A stretch of 64,000 nucleotides of DNA from Lentisphaera araneosa HTCC2155 (GCF_000170755.1 NZ_ABCK01000014.1:100690-164689); one strand, 5' to 3'. Shown: positions 25,999 through 35,200, counted from the stretch's first letter. Translations and numbers: made by a program. Notes: a model not told the origin generated them from the letters alone.

Positions 25999-28900
25999 AT
26001 GAAGAAACAATTCTACAGCCTCTTTGCAGCTATGCTTTCAATTCCTAGCTTGTCTGCTGCCGAAGCCCCTCAAGACTTTGAAAAAGAAGTCAAACCCCTC
26101 CTCGAAAAGTATTGTATTCGCTGTCATGGCGACCGCAAACAAAAGGGCGAAGTTCGCCTCGATGAACTTGATCCAGACATCATCAATGGTAAAGATGCGG
26201 AAAAGTGGCATGCGGCACTCGATGTCATCAACACGGCTGACATGCCCCCAGAGGATTCTAAACAACCAAAAGATGATGAGCGTAGAAAAATCGTCGACTG
26301 GATGACTCTCAATTTAAAACTTGCCAAAGAGAAAAAACGTGGTGAAGCCAAGACAGTTGTTCGCCGTCTCACGCGTGATCAATACAGTAACTCATTACAA
26401 AAGTTACTTGGCTCAGACCTCGACTTTGCTAAGACACTTCCACCCGAAGCTAAATCTCACATGGGTTTCACCAATGCAGGTGAAAACATGACTATTTCAC
26501 CACTTCATATTGAGTACTACCAAGAAATTGCACGAGAAGCCCTCAACAAAGCTATAGGCCCCAAAGAGAAGCCTCCCGTTAGTAAATACCGTTTGGACTT
26601 TGCGCAAAAAGCAAGCAAAAAAGTCTATGCTAAAATTGGCGGTTATCAATCCATCAACCTCGATGGTAAAAACTACAAGATTTCCATCTTAGATGAAAAC
26701 AACAACGAACTCGCGGACAACGAGATTGCTCCAAATGGCTTAAAAGTAGAAGATATCAAGAAAAATATCATGGTCGGTTTCCGTGGTTCCGATGACCGTA
26801 GCCGCTGGGGCATGGCCGAGGACGGTATGATTCTTCATGGCTCGGTACCTCATGTAGAAAAAGCACCTAAATCTTGGCAAGGCGCTAATCCCAATATGAA
26901 AATGCTTATCCGTAAGGATTTTCCTTCTGAAGGTGATTTTGTCTTCCGTGTGACTGCTAGCAATTCTCTACCTATCCCAGTCAGCGAATTCTACCTCAAT
27001 AAAACTAAACGTACAAACAGTACTCTCTCGACTACGATCAATGGAATTCAAACATTCAAAGCCAAAGACTTTGGAATGATTAAAAACTTCAAATTTGACG
27101 GTAATAAGTTAGTTGCTGATGACCGCGGATCCGTCTCTACTGCTAACGTACAAGTCAAAATCCCTAAAGACGGTTACTACCACTTTAATATCACTCGGAA
27201 GGCCGTTAGTGACAAAGAGAAAAAAAGCAACTTTGCTTTTACCCTCAACAGTTACTATATCCTCCAACACTTTCATCATAAAAATGAAAAAACTCTTGAC
27301 CCTGTGATCACCATCAAGGGCTCAGAGAATAAAAAAGTTAATTCACTCTTGATTCAAATCCCAGGTAAAAAGCGGACCATTAACTTAATGGAGCTAGAAA
27401 TTTTTGGTGCCAATAACAAAAAAATCAAAAATGCCATCGTTACTATGAGTTCTAAGTTCGACAAAAGTATGGGACCTCAAACCCTAATGGATGGTAAGAA
27501 AAACAATTTGACACATACAAAGTTCGAAGATAACCCTTGGATTAAAATAGAGTTCAAGCAGCCCCAAGTAATCAAGTCTCTAAGGGTATATAACCGCATA
27601 GGCTTCGAAGAACGTCTTGATGGTGCTGAATTCTCATATGCTCAAGGTGAACGCATTGTCGCCAAACAAGGATTAATGGACGATAAACATAAACCTGCAC
27701 TCGTCAATTCAACTGTAGCTTTCGGTAAACTTAAAGCAGGCACTTACACCCTTAACCTTAAAGCCAATGACTTTGTAGAATTTCACGGATTAAGTATTAT
27801 CCCCGCTAGCGATAAAACAGGCGACATTCGAGCAAAAGACAACACTTATAATAGATACCTTATTAGTAAGAAAGAATATTTAAAAACTCCTGGTTCTTTA
27901 CAAGCTTTCCTCGGAACTCGTGCTGATGATGGCATGGACCATAAACTTTTTGGAGGCTCACAACTTTATGATTCACCTCTTGGCAAATCGGAAACTAAGG
28001 TATTTAAAGGTCGTTTAGAAAATCTTCCAGTACCGGTAATCAATCCAAACACGAAGAACCCTCTAGCAAATATTATGATTGTTGGTGTTTACAATGACCA
28101 CCTCGTTAAAGATAAAAACCTATCTGGGCCACCATTGAAAATTGAACGCATGGAATTTGAAGCACCTTATATTCCACAATGGCCAACAGCTTCATACAAG
28201 AACATCTTCTTTGACTCCAAAAACAAAGCTAATAAAGAGATCTATACAAAAGAAATTTTAACGAAGTTTATCAACGATGCCTTCCGTAAAAAAGTTAATG
28301 AACAGACAGTCAATATCTACTACAACTTCTGGAAGTCTATCAAAGGTGAATTTCCACGCTATGAAGATGGTGTTAAAGAAGCGCTAGTTGCGGTTCTCTG
28401 CTCACCTGAATTCCTCTTCATTGCCGAACCAGGAGTCAAGCAACAAGGCACTCCTAAAGTTAATGAGTTCCAATTGGCTAATCGTCTCTCCTACTTCCTT
28501 TGGAATCAGCCACCAGATAAAAGACTCCTTGATCTTGCTTATTCTTTTAGATTATCCAGCAATTTAGATAAAGAAATTGACCGTATGGTCCAAGACCCTA
28601 AAAGTAACTATTTCATCGAAACCTTTGCAAGCGAATGGTTACGTATGGATCGTTTGGAAAGCATTAGTACGGACTTTAATAAATACCAAAACTACAACCG
28701 TTTTGTTAAAGCTGATATGGCGAAAGAAACGAGAGCCTTCCTCGCATACATTCTGAAGAACAATATGAGTATCCAAAACTTCATTGACTCTGATTTTGCC
28801 CTGCTTAACCAAAATCTCGCAGAATTCTACGGTATCAAAGGTGTACAAGGCACTAACTTCCGCCCTGTAAAACTAAAACCTGAAGACAATCGTGGTGGCC

Positions 28901-29448
28901 TTATTACTCAAGGTAGTTTCCTCACTGGTCACTCTGATGGTCTACAGGCTCACCCCATCAAACGTGGCGTTTGGCTTATGGAGAAACTTCTCGACGACGA
29001 GCCACCCCCCCCACCACCAAATGTTCCTGCACTTGATTCAGAAGAACCTAGTTTTAAAGGTCTAACAATTAAGCAACAGCTCGAACTTCACCGTGAAAAA
29101 TCTTCGTGCATTGACTGTCACTTGAAAATTGACCCTTGGGGTGTTGTATTCGAAAACTACGACGCCGTGGGTAAATTCCAGGCCAAAGCCGACGCCAAGA
29201 CAGAACTCATTGATGGAACTGAACTCAATGGCATCAATGAACTCAAGTCCTACATCAAAGAAAACAAACAGGAGAATGTAACACGTTCTGTGACTAAACA
29301 CCTCCTCGCCTACTCTCTCGGTCGTGACCTCTCCTACATGGACAACGAAGACATCGACCAAATCGTCAACAAGACAACGGAGCAAAAATATGGCTTTAAA
29401 GACCTTGTTAAAAACATTATTTCTCACGATATTTTTACTAGAAGATAA
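25999..29448 (+). CDS. Planctomycete-type cytochrome protein (DUF1587/DUF1592/DUF1588/DUF1585)
   Basis: 1149 aa from ATG 25999, preferred over the ATG at 25987 because GGAAG lies 6 bases upstream and a clean signal peptide follows (MKKQFYSLFAAMLSIPSLSAA). A c-type haem site C39IRCH43 opens the protein (PSCyt-like), then VVRRLTRDQYSNSL (DUF1587-like). The middle has two beta-rich carbohydrate-binding-like stretches. The C-terminal DUF1592/1588/1585 block shows RLSYFLWNQPPDK, FIETFASEWLRMDRL, RGGLITQGSFLTGHSDG, a second haem-like motif CIDCH and DPWGVVFENYDAVG. These large periplasmic proteins are paired with DUF1552 partners in Planctomycetes and Lentisphaerae; redox work linked to polysaccharide breakdown is suspected, not proven. 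Confidence 0.9.
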   Translation: MKKQFYSLFAAMLSIPSLSAAEAPQDFEKEVKPLLEKYCIRCHGDRKQKGEVRLDELDPDIINGKDAEKWHAALDVINTADMPPEDSKQPKDDERRKIVDWMTLNLKLAKEKKRGEAKTVVRRLTRDQYSNSLQKLLGSDLDFAKTLPPEAKSHMGFTNAGENMTISPLHIEYYQEIAREALNKAIGPKEKPPVSKYRLDFAQKASKKVYAKIGGYQSINLDGKNYKISILDENNNELADNEIAPNGLKVEDIKKNIMVGFRGSDDRSRWGMAEDGMILHGSVPHVEKAPKSWQGANPNMKMLIRKDFPSEGDFVFRVTASNSLPIPVSEFYLNKTKRTNSTLSTTINGIQTFKAKDFGMIKNFKFDGNKLVADDRGSVSTANVQVKIPKDGYYHFNITRKAVSDKEKKSNFAFTLNSYYILQHFHHKNEKTLDPVITIKGSENKKVNSLLIQIPGKKRTINLMELEIFGANNKKIKNAIVTMSSKFDKSMGPQTLMDGKKNNLTHTKFEDNPWIKIEFKQPQVIKSLRVYNRIGFEERLDGAEFSYAQGERIVAKQGLMDDKHKPALVNSTVAFGKLKAGTYTLNLKANDFVEFHGLSIIPASDKTGDIRAKDNTYNRYLISKKEYLKTPGSLQAFLGTRADDGMDHKLFGGSQLYDSPLGKSETKVFKGRLENLPVPVINPNTKNPLANIMIVGVYNDHLVKDKNLSGPPLKIERMEFEAPYIPQWPTASYKNIFFDSKNKANKEIYTKEILTKFINDAFRKKVNEQTVNIYYNFWKSIKGEFPRYEDGVKEALVAVLCSPEFLFIAEPGVKQQGTPKVNEFQLANRLSYFLWNQPPDKRLLDLAYSFRLSSNLDKEIDRMVQDPKSNYFIETFASEWLRMDRLESISTDFNKYQNYNRFVKADMAKETRAFLAYILKNNMSIQNFIDSDFALLNQNLAEFYGIKGVQGTNFRPVKLKPEDNRGGLITQGSFLTGHSDGLQAHPIKRGVWLMEKLLDDEPPPPPPNVPALDSEEPSFKGLTIKQQLELHREKSSCIDCHLKIDPWGVVFENYDAVGKFQAKADAKTELIDGTELNGINELKSYIKENKQENVTRSVTKHLLAYSLGRDLSYMDNEDIDQIVNKTTEQKYGFKDLVKNIISHDIFTRR

Positions 29449-29460
29449 GGAAACTGAAAA

Positions 29461-30789
29461 ATGAGCAAAAAATCCTGGCATTTAGATAGACGTACATTTC
29501 TCCGTGGCACTGGTGTTGCCTGTGCGCTTCCTTACTTGGAAGCCATGGGAGCCTCTGCAGCTAAAAATAAGGCACCAAAACGTATCTGTTTTGTTTACTT
29601 TCCAAACGGCGCTTGTGAACCTGGTAAACCTAAAGAGGAAACTAAACGTTACCGTTTCTTCCCTGACCAAGAAGGGCGTGATTATAAAAATAATTTCTCT
29701 CTAGAACCCTTCAACCGTTTCAGAGATGACATGACTATTCTCGGAGGTCTCTCTCACCCGCGTTCACGTCAGCTCTTAGGACACATTGCTGGTGATACAT
29801 GGCTAACGGGCGGCGATGTTCGCAATACTTATAAAAACAATATTTCAGTTGATCAAGTTTTCGCTGGCCATGTAGGCAAGGAAACGCGTTATCGCTCCTT
29901 TGCTTTTTCAGCAGATGGTGGTGTAGGTTATAAATCTCGCGTAACTTCACTCTCATTTGATCCTCTCGGAAATGCAATTCCTACTGAACATCAGCATAGA
30001 CAAATCTTCGAGCGTTACTTCAATCCAAATGGCAATGGCTCGACTGAAGCACGCCGTAAAGAACTTCAACGTGGCCGTAAAATTGTCGACCTTGTTTTTG
30101 GTAATAGTAAAGACCTTAAACGCAATCTTGGTAAAAGTGACCAGGAAAAAATGGATCAGTACCTCACCTCACTTGACTCTGTAGAAAAACAGATTCAAAA
30201 GAATGAAGAGTGGTTAGACATCCCTCTTAAAAAGGCTGATTACAGTAAACTCAACTTTGATCTTGACCCAGCAAAAAATGCTGAAACTTATGTTCGCTCT
30301 ATGTACGACCTCATGGTTTTAGCCTATGAAATGGACCTCACTCGAGCCATCACCTTCCAAGTCGCTCGTGAAGATGGCATGGGCTTCGGTGAAAATTACC
30401 CAAAACTTGTCATTGGATCTAAGAAAGGTCATCACGGTATCTCTCATTCAAACGACCCTATGCTTTGGTCGACTTACGATAACTGGTTAGCGAAACAGCA
30501 AGCTTATTTCCTAGGTCGAATGAAAGAAGTAAAAGATGAGCATGGCTCACTTCTCGACAACACACAAGTACTTTGGGGTAGTTCTCAAGCTCACACTCAC
30601 AATGCGCGCAACTTACCTCTCGTATTAGCGGGTGGCAAGAACATGGGTGTTAATCACGGATCTTACCAACGATTTGAAGATAAGACGCCAATGACCAACC
30701 TCTTTGTCAGTATGTTGAATGCAGCAGGTGTTCATAGAAGTAAATTCTCTGACTCCACGGGCAAACTTCCCGGCGACATCTTTAGTTAA
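29461..30789 (+). CDS. DUF1552 family protein, Tat-exported
   Basis: 442 aa. The twin-arginine leader DRRTFLRGTGVACALPYLEAMG sends it to the periplasm folded. RICFVYFPNGACEPG, LGGLSHPRSRQLLGHIAGDTWLTG, SVDQVFAGHVGKETR, DLMVLAYEMDLTRAITFQVARE and LLDNTQVLWGSSQAHTHNARNLPLVLAGG are typical DUF1552. The fold is related to DUF1501 and the alkaline-phosphatase/sulfatase superfamily, but the nucleophile is not evident. It starts 12 bases after the DUF1592 cytochrome, the standard pairing, and ends at a strong terminator. Start ATG has AAGGAAACTGAAAA upstream. Confidence 0.92.
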   Translation: MSKKSWHLDRRTFLRGTGVACALPYLEAMGASAAKNKAPKRICFVYFPNGACEPGKPKEETKRYRFFPDQEGRDYKNNFSLEPFNRFRDDMTILGGLSHPRSRQLLGHIAGDTWLTGGDVRNTYKNNISVDQVFAGHVGKETRYRSFAFSADGGVGYKSRVTSLSFDPLGNAIPTEHQHRQIFERYFNPNGNGSTEARRKELQRGRKIVDLVFGNSKDLKRNLGKSDQEKMDQYLTSLDSVEKQIQKNEEWLDIPLKKADYSKLNFDLDPAKNAETYVRSMYDLMVLAYEMDLTRAITFQVAREDGMGFGENYPKLVIGSKKGHHGISHSNDPMLWSTYDNWLAKQQAYFLGRMKEVKDEHGSLLDNTQVLWGSSQAHTHNARNLPLVLAGGKNMGVNHGSYQRFEDKTPMTNLFVSMLNAAGVHRSKFSDSTGKLPGDIFS

Positions 30790-30809
30790 ACTTAATTTAT
30801 TTTTATTCA

Positions 30810-30843
30810 CTCAGGCTCTGAAACTTTGTTTTCAGAGCCTGAG
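30810..30843 (+). terminator. Strong hairpin terminator
   Basis: A 14-bp perfect stem (CTCAGGCTCTGAAA / TTTCAGAGCCTGAG) with a 6-base loop follows the DUF1552 stop by 21 bases. The T-run after it is short, so read-through into the PQQ gene is possible. Confidence 0.85.
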
Positions 30844-30880
30844 CTTCTTTATTGATACGCACAATTAAATGGGAGTGCTC

Positions 30881-32446
30881 ATGAAACTTTTATCTTTATC
30901 TCTAATACCTGCTTTTTGCTTCTCTTGCATTTCAGTAAGTAATACAAATCAGGCATGGCCTTCTGCTGGAGGCCCTGACAACACCTATCAGGTCGTATCA
31001 CCAACTCAAGCACCCGCACAGTTCTCAGTAGAATCTGGCAAGAATATTGCTTGGAAAATGGATTTACCCGAGGGTGGCCAAAGTGGAATTACCATTGTGG
31101 GAGAAAAAATATTCCTCACAGTTTTGGAACCTTCCACAAAAGAAAAAATCAATAAAAACAGTACCCATATACTCGCACTTTGTATCGACTCGAAAAGCCA
31201 AAAAATCCTTTGGCAGCACCTCATCAAAGGCAGCTTTGGTGGACCCTCACTCTATGGTTTTAGTGATAGCTCAACGCCAACACCTCTCGCCGATGATGAA
31301 CACGTTTGGTTCTACAACGCTTCTGGTTCTATTGTATGCTTAGATCATAGTGGCAAAGTCATCTGGCAACATGACTGGGAACCGATTGCAAAACTCGATA
31401 AAGTTAAGTTTCCTTTTAACAAGCAATACGAACCACTCATGTCAGGCGATTTCGTTTTTAATGTCGAACCCTACTACAAAAAAGACGACAAGAGAACCTA
31501 TGGCTGGCATTATATTTTTGCTTATGATAAGAGTACTGGAAAACTCGCTTGGATTTCCGAAGATGCCCTCACCCACTACAACACTCCCTATATGTCAAAA
31601 ACTGCCGATGGCAAAGATGCTATCCTCATTGGACGCGGCGGTCACCACAAAGTACCAGAAGATCCCCGAGGCTACAGCTTAGTAGATGCTCAAACAGGCA
31701 AATCACTTTGGCAGTATAAAACTGACAAAGGCATGTGCTTGTATCAATCCCTTTGGAATTCAGAACTCGCCATTTGGATGACTTACGACCATGAAATTCA
31801 CATCTTAAACTCCATTAATGGTGAGCTAGTTAAAAAGCTTGACCTCGTCAAAAAAGTGGATGCTCATCTTTACGATGAAAAAACTAAAAAAGTCATTGCA
31901 CATAAAGACATCAATCTTGTGGAAAAGACGGGTGTTAACGTATTCCCAGGCTGGTTCAGCAATATTTTAGTAGGAGATAAACTCTACTTCATGTGCTTTG
32001 GTCCAGAACGCTATGGCCCAGTTAAAAAAGCTGGCCCCATCAATTCATTTGCACGTGTCGATATTAAAACGGGTAAAGTTGAATACCTTCAGTGCCCCAC
32101 CTCGATCAAAAATGGTAACAAAGTATGGTTCGAAGACATCAAAGCGAACACTATCAATAATCTCGGTCTCGATACTGCCGGCGATAAGCGCTCCAAGCGC
32201 AATGGCTGGAGCTGGGTCTTCAACGGTAATCCCATTGCCGTTAATAATAAAATTTACTTCACGCTTCAGAATGGTCGCGTTTACGTTTTTGATTCCAATG
32301 CAGAGACCTTTGATCAATCTGCCCTACTCAGCATCAGTGACTTAGGCGCTGCAGGCAAAGCTTGGTCACTCAATACACCAAGTTTCGCCAATGGTAAGCT
32401 CTACCACCGTACCCTCAAGCAACTCATTTGCATCGAGAATAAATAA
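30881..32446 (+). CDS. PQQ-propeller lipoprotein
   Basis: 521 aa from ATG 30881, chosen over 30869 because GGGAG sits 5 bases before it and the leader MKLLSLSLIPAFCFSC is then a normal lipoprotein signal. The body has repeated beta-propeller blades of the PQQ/BamB-like kind: NIAWKMDLPEGGQSGI, SQKILWQHLIKG, GKVIWQHDWEP, TGKLAWISED, TGKSLWQYKTDKG, NGRVYVFDSNAE. Such outer-membrane or periplasmic propellers serve as dehydrogenase-like or scaffold proteins. Enzymatic PQQ binding cannot be confirmed. It follows the cytochrome/DUF1552 pair and has its own terminator (32472-32502). Confidence 0.82.
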   Translation: MKLLSLSLIPAFCFSCISVSNTNQAWPSAGGPDNTYQVVSPTQAPAQFSVESGKNIAWKMDLPEGGQSGITIVGEKIFLTVLEPSTKEKINKNSTHILALCIDSKSQKILWQHLIKGSFGGPSLYGFSDSSTPTPLADDEHVWFYNASGSIVCLDHSGKVIWQHDWEPIAKLDKVKFPFNKQYEPLMSGDFVFNVEPYYKKDDKRTYGWHYIFAYDKSTGKLAWISEDALTHYNTPYMSKTADGKDAILIGRGGHHKVPEDPRGYSLVDAQTGKSLWQYKTDKGMCLYQSLWNSELAIWMTYDHEIHILNSINGELVKKLDLVKKVDAHLYDEKTKKVIAHKDINLVEKTGVNVFPGWFSNILVGDKLYFMCFGPERYGPVKKAGPINSFARVDIKTGKVEYLQCPTSIKNGNKVWFEDIKANTINNLGLDTAGDKRSKRNGWSWVFNGNPIAVNNKIYFTLQNGRVYVFDSNAETFDQSALLSISDLGAAGKAWSLNTPSFANGKLYHRTLKQLICIENK

Positions 32447-32471
32447 AACTTCTCGATAACAACTGCTCACC

Positions 32472-32502
32472 AAAAGCCTTTGCGACCATCGCAAAGGCTT
32501 TT
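32472..32502 (+). terminator. Rho-independent terminator
   Basis: A 14-bp perfect stem AAAAGCCTTTGCGA / TCGCAAAGGCTTTT with loop CCA, followed by a T-rich tract (CTTTTCTT). It ends the PQQ-propeller gene. Confidence 0.92.
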
Positions 32503-32581
32503 CTTTTCTTGATTGAACTCAATGCGGTTTTAGAGTAATTTAAAGATCGCTCAATTCAAAATCTATAATTGATTCCTATTC

Positions 32582-33180
32582 CTTGGCGACTTAGCGTCTT
32601 GGCGTGAAAACATATCTATTTTGTAGTCGGATTAGCACATGGAATTGCGCCTAGATCTCTCGCGAAGACGCCAAGACACGAAGTTTTTGTTCCGCAATTA
32701 TTCTTTATAAATTACTTTAGTTTTATCACGCAGAGTCGCTGCGGTGCAGAGTAAGGAATAGTTTTAGTTATTCCCACTCATTATCATTTAAAATTATAGT
32801 TCACCATTCAATTTTGCCCTTAATGCCTTTCTTGGCGACTTAGCGTCTTGGCGTGAAAACATATCTATTTTGTAGTCGGATTAGCACATGGAATTGCGCC
32901 TAGATCTCTCGCGAAGACGCCAAGACACGAAGTTTTTGTTCCGCAATTATTCTTTATAAATTACTTTAGTTTTATCACGCAGAGTCGCTGCGGTGCAGAG
33001 TAAGGAATAGTTTTAGTTATTCCCACTCATTATCATTTAAAATTATAGTTCACCATTCAATTTTGCCCTTAATGCCTTTCTTGGCGACTTAGCGTCTTGG
33101 CGTGAAATATTATATCTATTTTGTATTACGTTAGCGTATCGAGATGCTCTTAAGCTTATCTCGCGAAGGCGCCAAGACAA
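32582..33180. repeat. 249-bp tandem repeat, two full copies and a degraded third
   Basis: The unit begins CTTGGCGACTTAGCGTC at 32582, 32831 and 33080, an exact 249-base period. Copies 1 and 2 look identical by eye; copy 3 diverges after about 30 bases and stops near 33180. Each unit contains an internal inverted pair: GCGTCTTGGCG in one direction and CGCCAAGAC in the other, separated by about 70 bases. No coding frame runs through it. This explains the gene-free stretch 32503-33210 between convergent genes. Confidence 0.9.
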
Positions 33181-33210
33181 AAAAGATAAAAGTTAGCAGA
33201 GCTAATGCGT

Positions 33211-34278
33211 TTACTGCTCATTGACCGCGGCTTCTTTCTTGTTTTTCTTAATTCGTTTTCTGATAATTAAGAAAACGATTATTGCGATAACACTTATCCA
33301 AACCCAAAAGAAAATGGCTCCTGGATCGACTCGGTAACCTTTAAACACCCCAACCGTTAAAGGAAGTTCTCGTTTTATTCCCTGCTTCTCCATTTCCTGA
33401 AGGACGGCATCGATACTTTGAGCTTCTCCCATCTTTTTAATTAACTCGGCATCCACTCGTTTAAACTCACTCACCCACGCATCTGCTTGACCCAGCGGTT
33501 TTCTAATTGAACGACTTATACGTATTTTATCTTCAACAACCTCGCCAGCTTTTTTATTAGCATGCCATTTATCTCTTAACAAATTTATTTTAGAGAAAAT
33601 ACTGATAGGGACACCAAGGTCATAAGCCCTTCCATAAGCCAAGGCAGCTAATTGATATTCACCTTCCACAAAAAAAACATCACCCAAAATGAGGTAGGCA
33701 TCGGCAAACATATAATCGTTTTTAATGAGACTAATGAGATACTCCTTATTGGCCACATCAGCATTCACTTGTGGCTCGGCATCATACGCGACACCTAAAA
33801 AGTTGATTGTAAGATCTTCTTTAGCGAGCGATTCACACATCTTGAGGTAGTAATCTCCAAGGCCCATATGTCCCCCTGCTTTGATCTGTAATGATTTTTC
33901 AATATATTTTGCGGCTTGGACAAAATTCTCTTTCTTTTTGTAGAGCACCCCTAGATTGGCTGCTGTTTCATATTTTCCAGGATAGAGATCTTCATTTTTT
34001 TGCAGTTCCTTTTCCGCATCTTGATAACGTCCGAGCTTGATGTAAGCCACAGCTAAATCATTGTGAGCCGAAAAGTTGTTTTCATCTTCCGATAAACTTG
34101 CTTGAGCTTTCTTCTCTTGGAAGCGATAGAACTCCGTACTACGATGAGCAAACTGACCCATGACTATGTAAGCCAATTCGTTGGTCACCCGCTTTTCATC
34201 TAAACGCGAATAAGTTGAATTAACACAAGCAGAGAGCTGATAAGCTCCAATGATTAGTAAACAAATAAACTTTCTCAT
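33211..34278 (-). CDS. TPR lipoprotein with C-terminal membrane helix
   Basis: 355 aa. A lipoprotein leader ends at C18 (GAYQLSAC). TPR motifs run from about 70 to 150 (NDLAVAYIKLGRYQDAEKELQKNEDLYPG, shortened here; AANLGVLYKKKENFVQAAKYIEKSL) and again near 190-225 (AYLILGDVFFVEGEYQLAALAYGRAYDLG). A hydrophobic helix close to the C-terminus (FFWVWISVIAIIVFLII) is followed by basic residues. It is thus anchored twice and mostly periplasmic. Role unknown, probably protein interaction. Its promoter holds ATGATAGTATATGA, shared with the gene at 35201, and AAGGAG precedes the ATG. Confidence 0.75.
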   Translation of the reverse strand: MRKFICLLIIGAYQLSACVNSTYSRLDEKRVTNELAYIVMGQFAHRSTEFYRFQEKKAQASLSEDENNFSAHNDLAVAYIKLGRYQDAEKELQKNEDLYPGKYETAANLGVLYKKKENFVQAAKYIEKSLQIKAGGHMGLGDYYLKMCESLAKEDLTINFLGVAYDAEPQVNADVANKEYLISLIKNDYMFADAYLILGDVFFVEGEYQLAALAYGRAYDLGVPISIFSKINLLRDKWHANKKAGEVVEDKIRISRSIRKPLGQADAWVSEFKRVDAELIKKMGEAQSIDAVLQEMEKQGIKRELPLTVGVFKGYRVDPGAIFFWVWISVIAIIVFLIIRKRIKKNKKEAAVNEQ

Positions 34279-34299
34279 ACTGAACTCCTTATTATTTTA

Positions 34300-34313
34300 T
34301 CATATACTATCAT
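34300..34313 (-). promoter_or_regulatory. Shared promoter/operator motif, TPR gene copy
   Basis: On the minus strand this reads ATGATAGTATATGA, 22 bases before the TPR lipoprotein start codon. The identical 14-mer occurs on the plus strand at 35161-35174 before the membrane-protein gene. Confidence 0.6.
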
Positions 34314-34375
34314 ATGATATCAAAAACTATAATAAGTATTTATTTGATCCGCAAGTATTATTTTAATAAAAACAA

Positions 34376-34405
34376 AAAAAGCGCATCTCATGAAATGCGC
34401 TTTTT
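34376..34405. terminator. Bidirectional hairpin terminator
   Basis: An 11-bp perfect stem AAAAAGCGCAT / ATGCGCTTTTT with an 8-base loop lies between the HTH-regulator gene and the TPR gene, both on the minus strand. It ends the regulator transcript. Confidence 0.88.
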
Positions 34406-34493
34406 CTTATCTTGAAGAAGTTATGTATCTATTTATTGGTGATCGTAAATTTTACTAATAATAAAAACATAGTGCTTCGCACACGAGGTGGAC

Positions 34494-34600
34494 GCTGTCC
34501 CCCTCGAACTCCCCCAGCAAGGAATTGCCATTCCTTGACCAGGCGGATGAAAAACCTTTAGAAACAAGCAAAAGGTGCCATTGCTTAACCAGGCGGGTAA
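34494..34600. repeat. REP-like hairpin repeat, copies 2 and 3 (tandem)
   Basis: Copy 2 has CAAGGAAT-TGCC-ATTCCTTG (34518-34537), preceded by CTCGAACTCCCCCAG and followed by ACCAGGCGGATGA. Copy 3, just after it, is weaker (AAGCAA...TTGCTT, 34566-34586, then AACCAGGCGGGTAA). They match the element at 11276-11335 in flanks and in the CAAGG/CCTTG stem. Together with the terminator they fill most of 34279-34602. Confidence 0.65.
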
Positions 34601-34602
34601 AT

Positions 34603-35025
34603 TTATTCTTCGCCTTCTGGCTCATTAGCTTTTGGCTTAAGGGCTTTTAGTTTTTCTGTATCGCCAAAGAAACTAATGTGACCACAATTCTCACACATAT
34701 ATGAAGTATTGGGGATATTGGAGTCTTTCAAAGTCCAAAACTTTGATTTTTCAGGGTAAAAATAAAGCTTACCCGTTCCACGATACGAGCCCTTACACAT
34801 TTTATCACTATGGCAGGCTGGACAAATTTTTGTGACCAAGGCCACATCTTTTTTACTAGGGATAACCTGAATACAGGAATCTAAGTCCTCTTGTAAAAAA
34901 CGGGTATTATCACCGATTTTTCTCACTGTAATTTTACCATCGCGCATCCAGCGGTAGAGGGTGGGTTCACCAATACTTAGGTATTCAGCAGCTTGTTTAA
35001 TTGTGTACCAACGAGGACCAGACAT
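34603..35025 (-). CDS. Excisionase-like HTH regulator with zinc-binding C-terminus
   Basis: 140 aa from ATG 35025 (GGAGAG lies 5-10 bases before it; the upstream TTG at 35037 is less likely). The N-terminus RWYTIKQAAEYLSIGEPTLYRWMRDGKIT is an HTH_17/MerR-like winged helix as in excisionases, followed by the short wing KIGDNTRFLQEDLD. The C-terminal half has ICPACHSDKMCKGSYRG and YMCENCGHISFF, two Cys pairs that should bind zinc. It diverges from the membrane-protein gene at 35201; boxes of the TGATAG type in that spacer make it a candidate autoregulator and regulator of its neighbours. Confidence 0.75.
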   Translation of the reverse strand: MSGPRWYTIKQAAEYLSIGEPTLYRWMRDGKITVRKIGDNTRFLQEDLDSCIQVIPSKKDVALVTKICPACHSDKMCKGSYRGTGKLYFYPEKSKFWTLKDSNIPNTSYMCENCGHISFFGDTEKLKALKPKANEPEGEE

Positions 35026-35036
35026 AAAACTCTCCA

Positions 35037-35060
35037 ACTATCATTTACTTTCATTGACTC
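35037..35060 (-). promoter_or_regulatory. TGATAG/ATGAAAGT boxes before the HTH regulator
   Basis: Read on the minus strand, ATGAAAGT and ATGATAGT stand in succession just before the regulator's ribosome site, and another TGATAG lies slightly upstream. They resemble the boxes at 35161-35178. Confidence 0.45.
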
Positions 35061-35160
35061 TATCACTTTTTGACCAAAAACCCAGATTAATAAAGCAAAA
35101 TGAGACATTTTCCTAGAAAAAATCACTTAAAAAGCTTGCGAAGAATAAATAAGATAGTTT

Positions 35161-35178
35161 ATGATAGTATATGAAAGT
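35161..35178 (+). promoter_or_regulatory. Shared promoter/operator motif, membrane-protein gene copy
   Basis: ATGATAGTATATGAAAGT begins 40 bases before ATG 35201. Its first 14 bases are identical to the motif before the TPR gene (34300-34313, minus strand). It may be an operator of the HTH regulator or part of a common promoter. Confidence 0.6.
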
Positions 35179-35200
35179 TAAATAAACTAGGAGAAATAAA

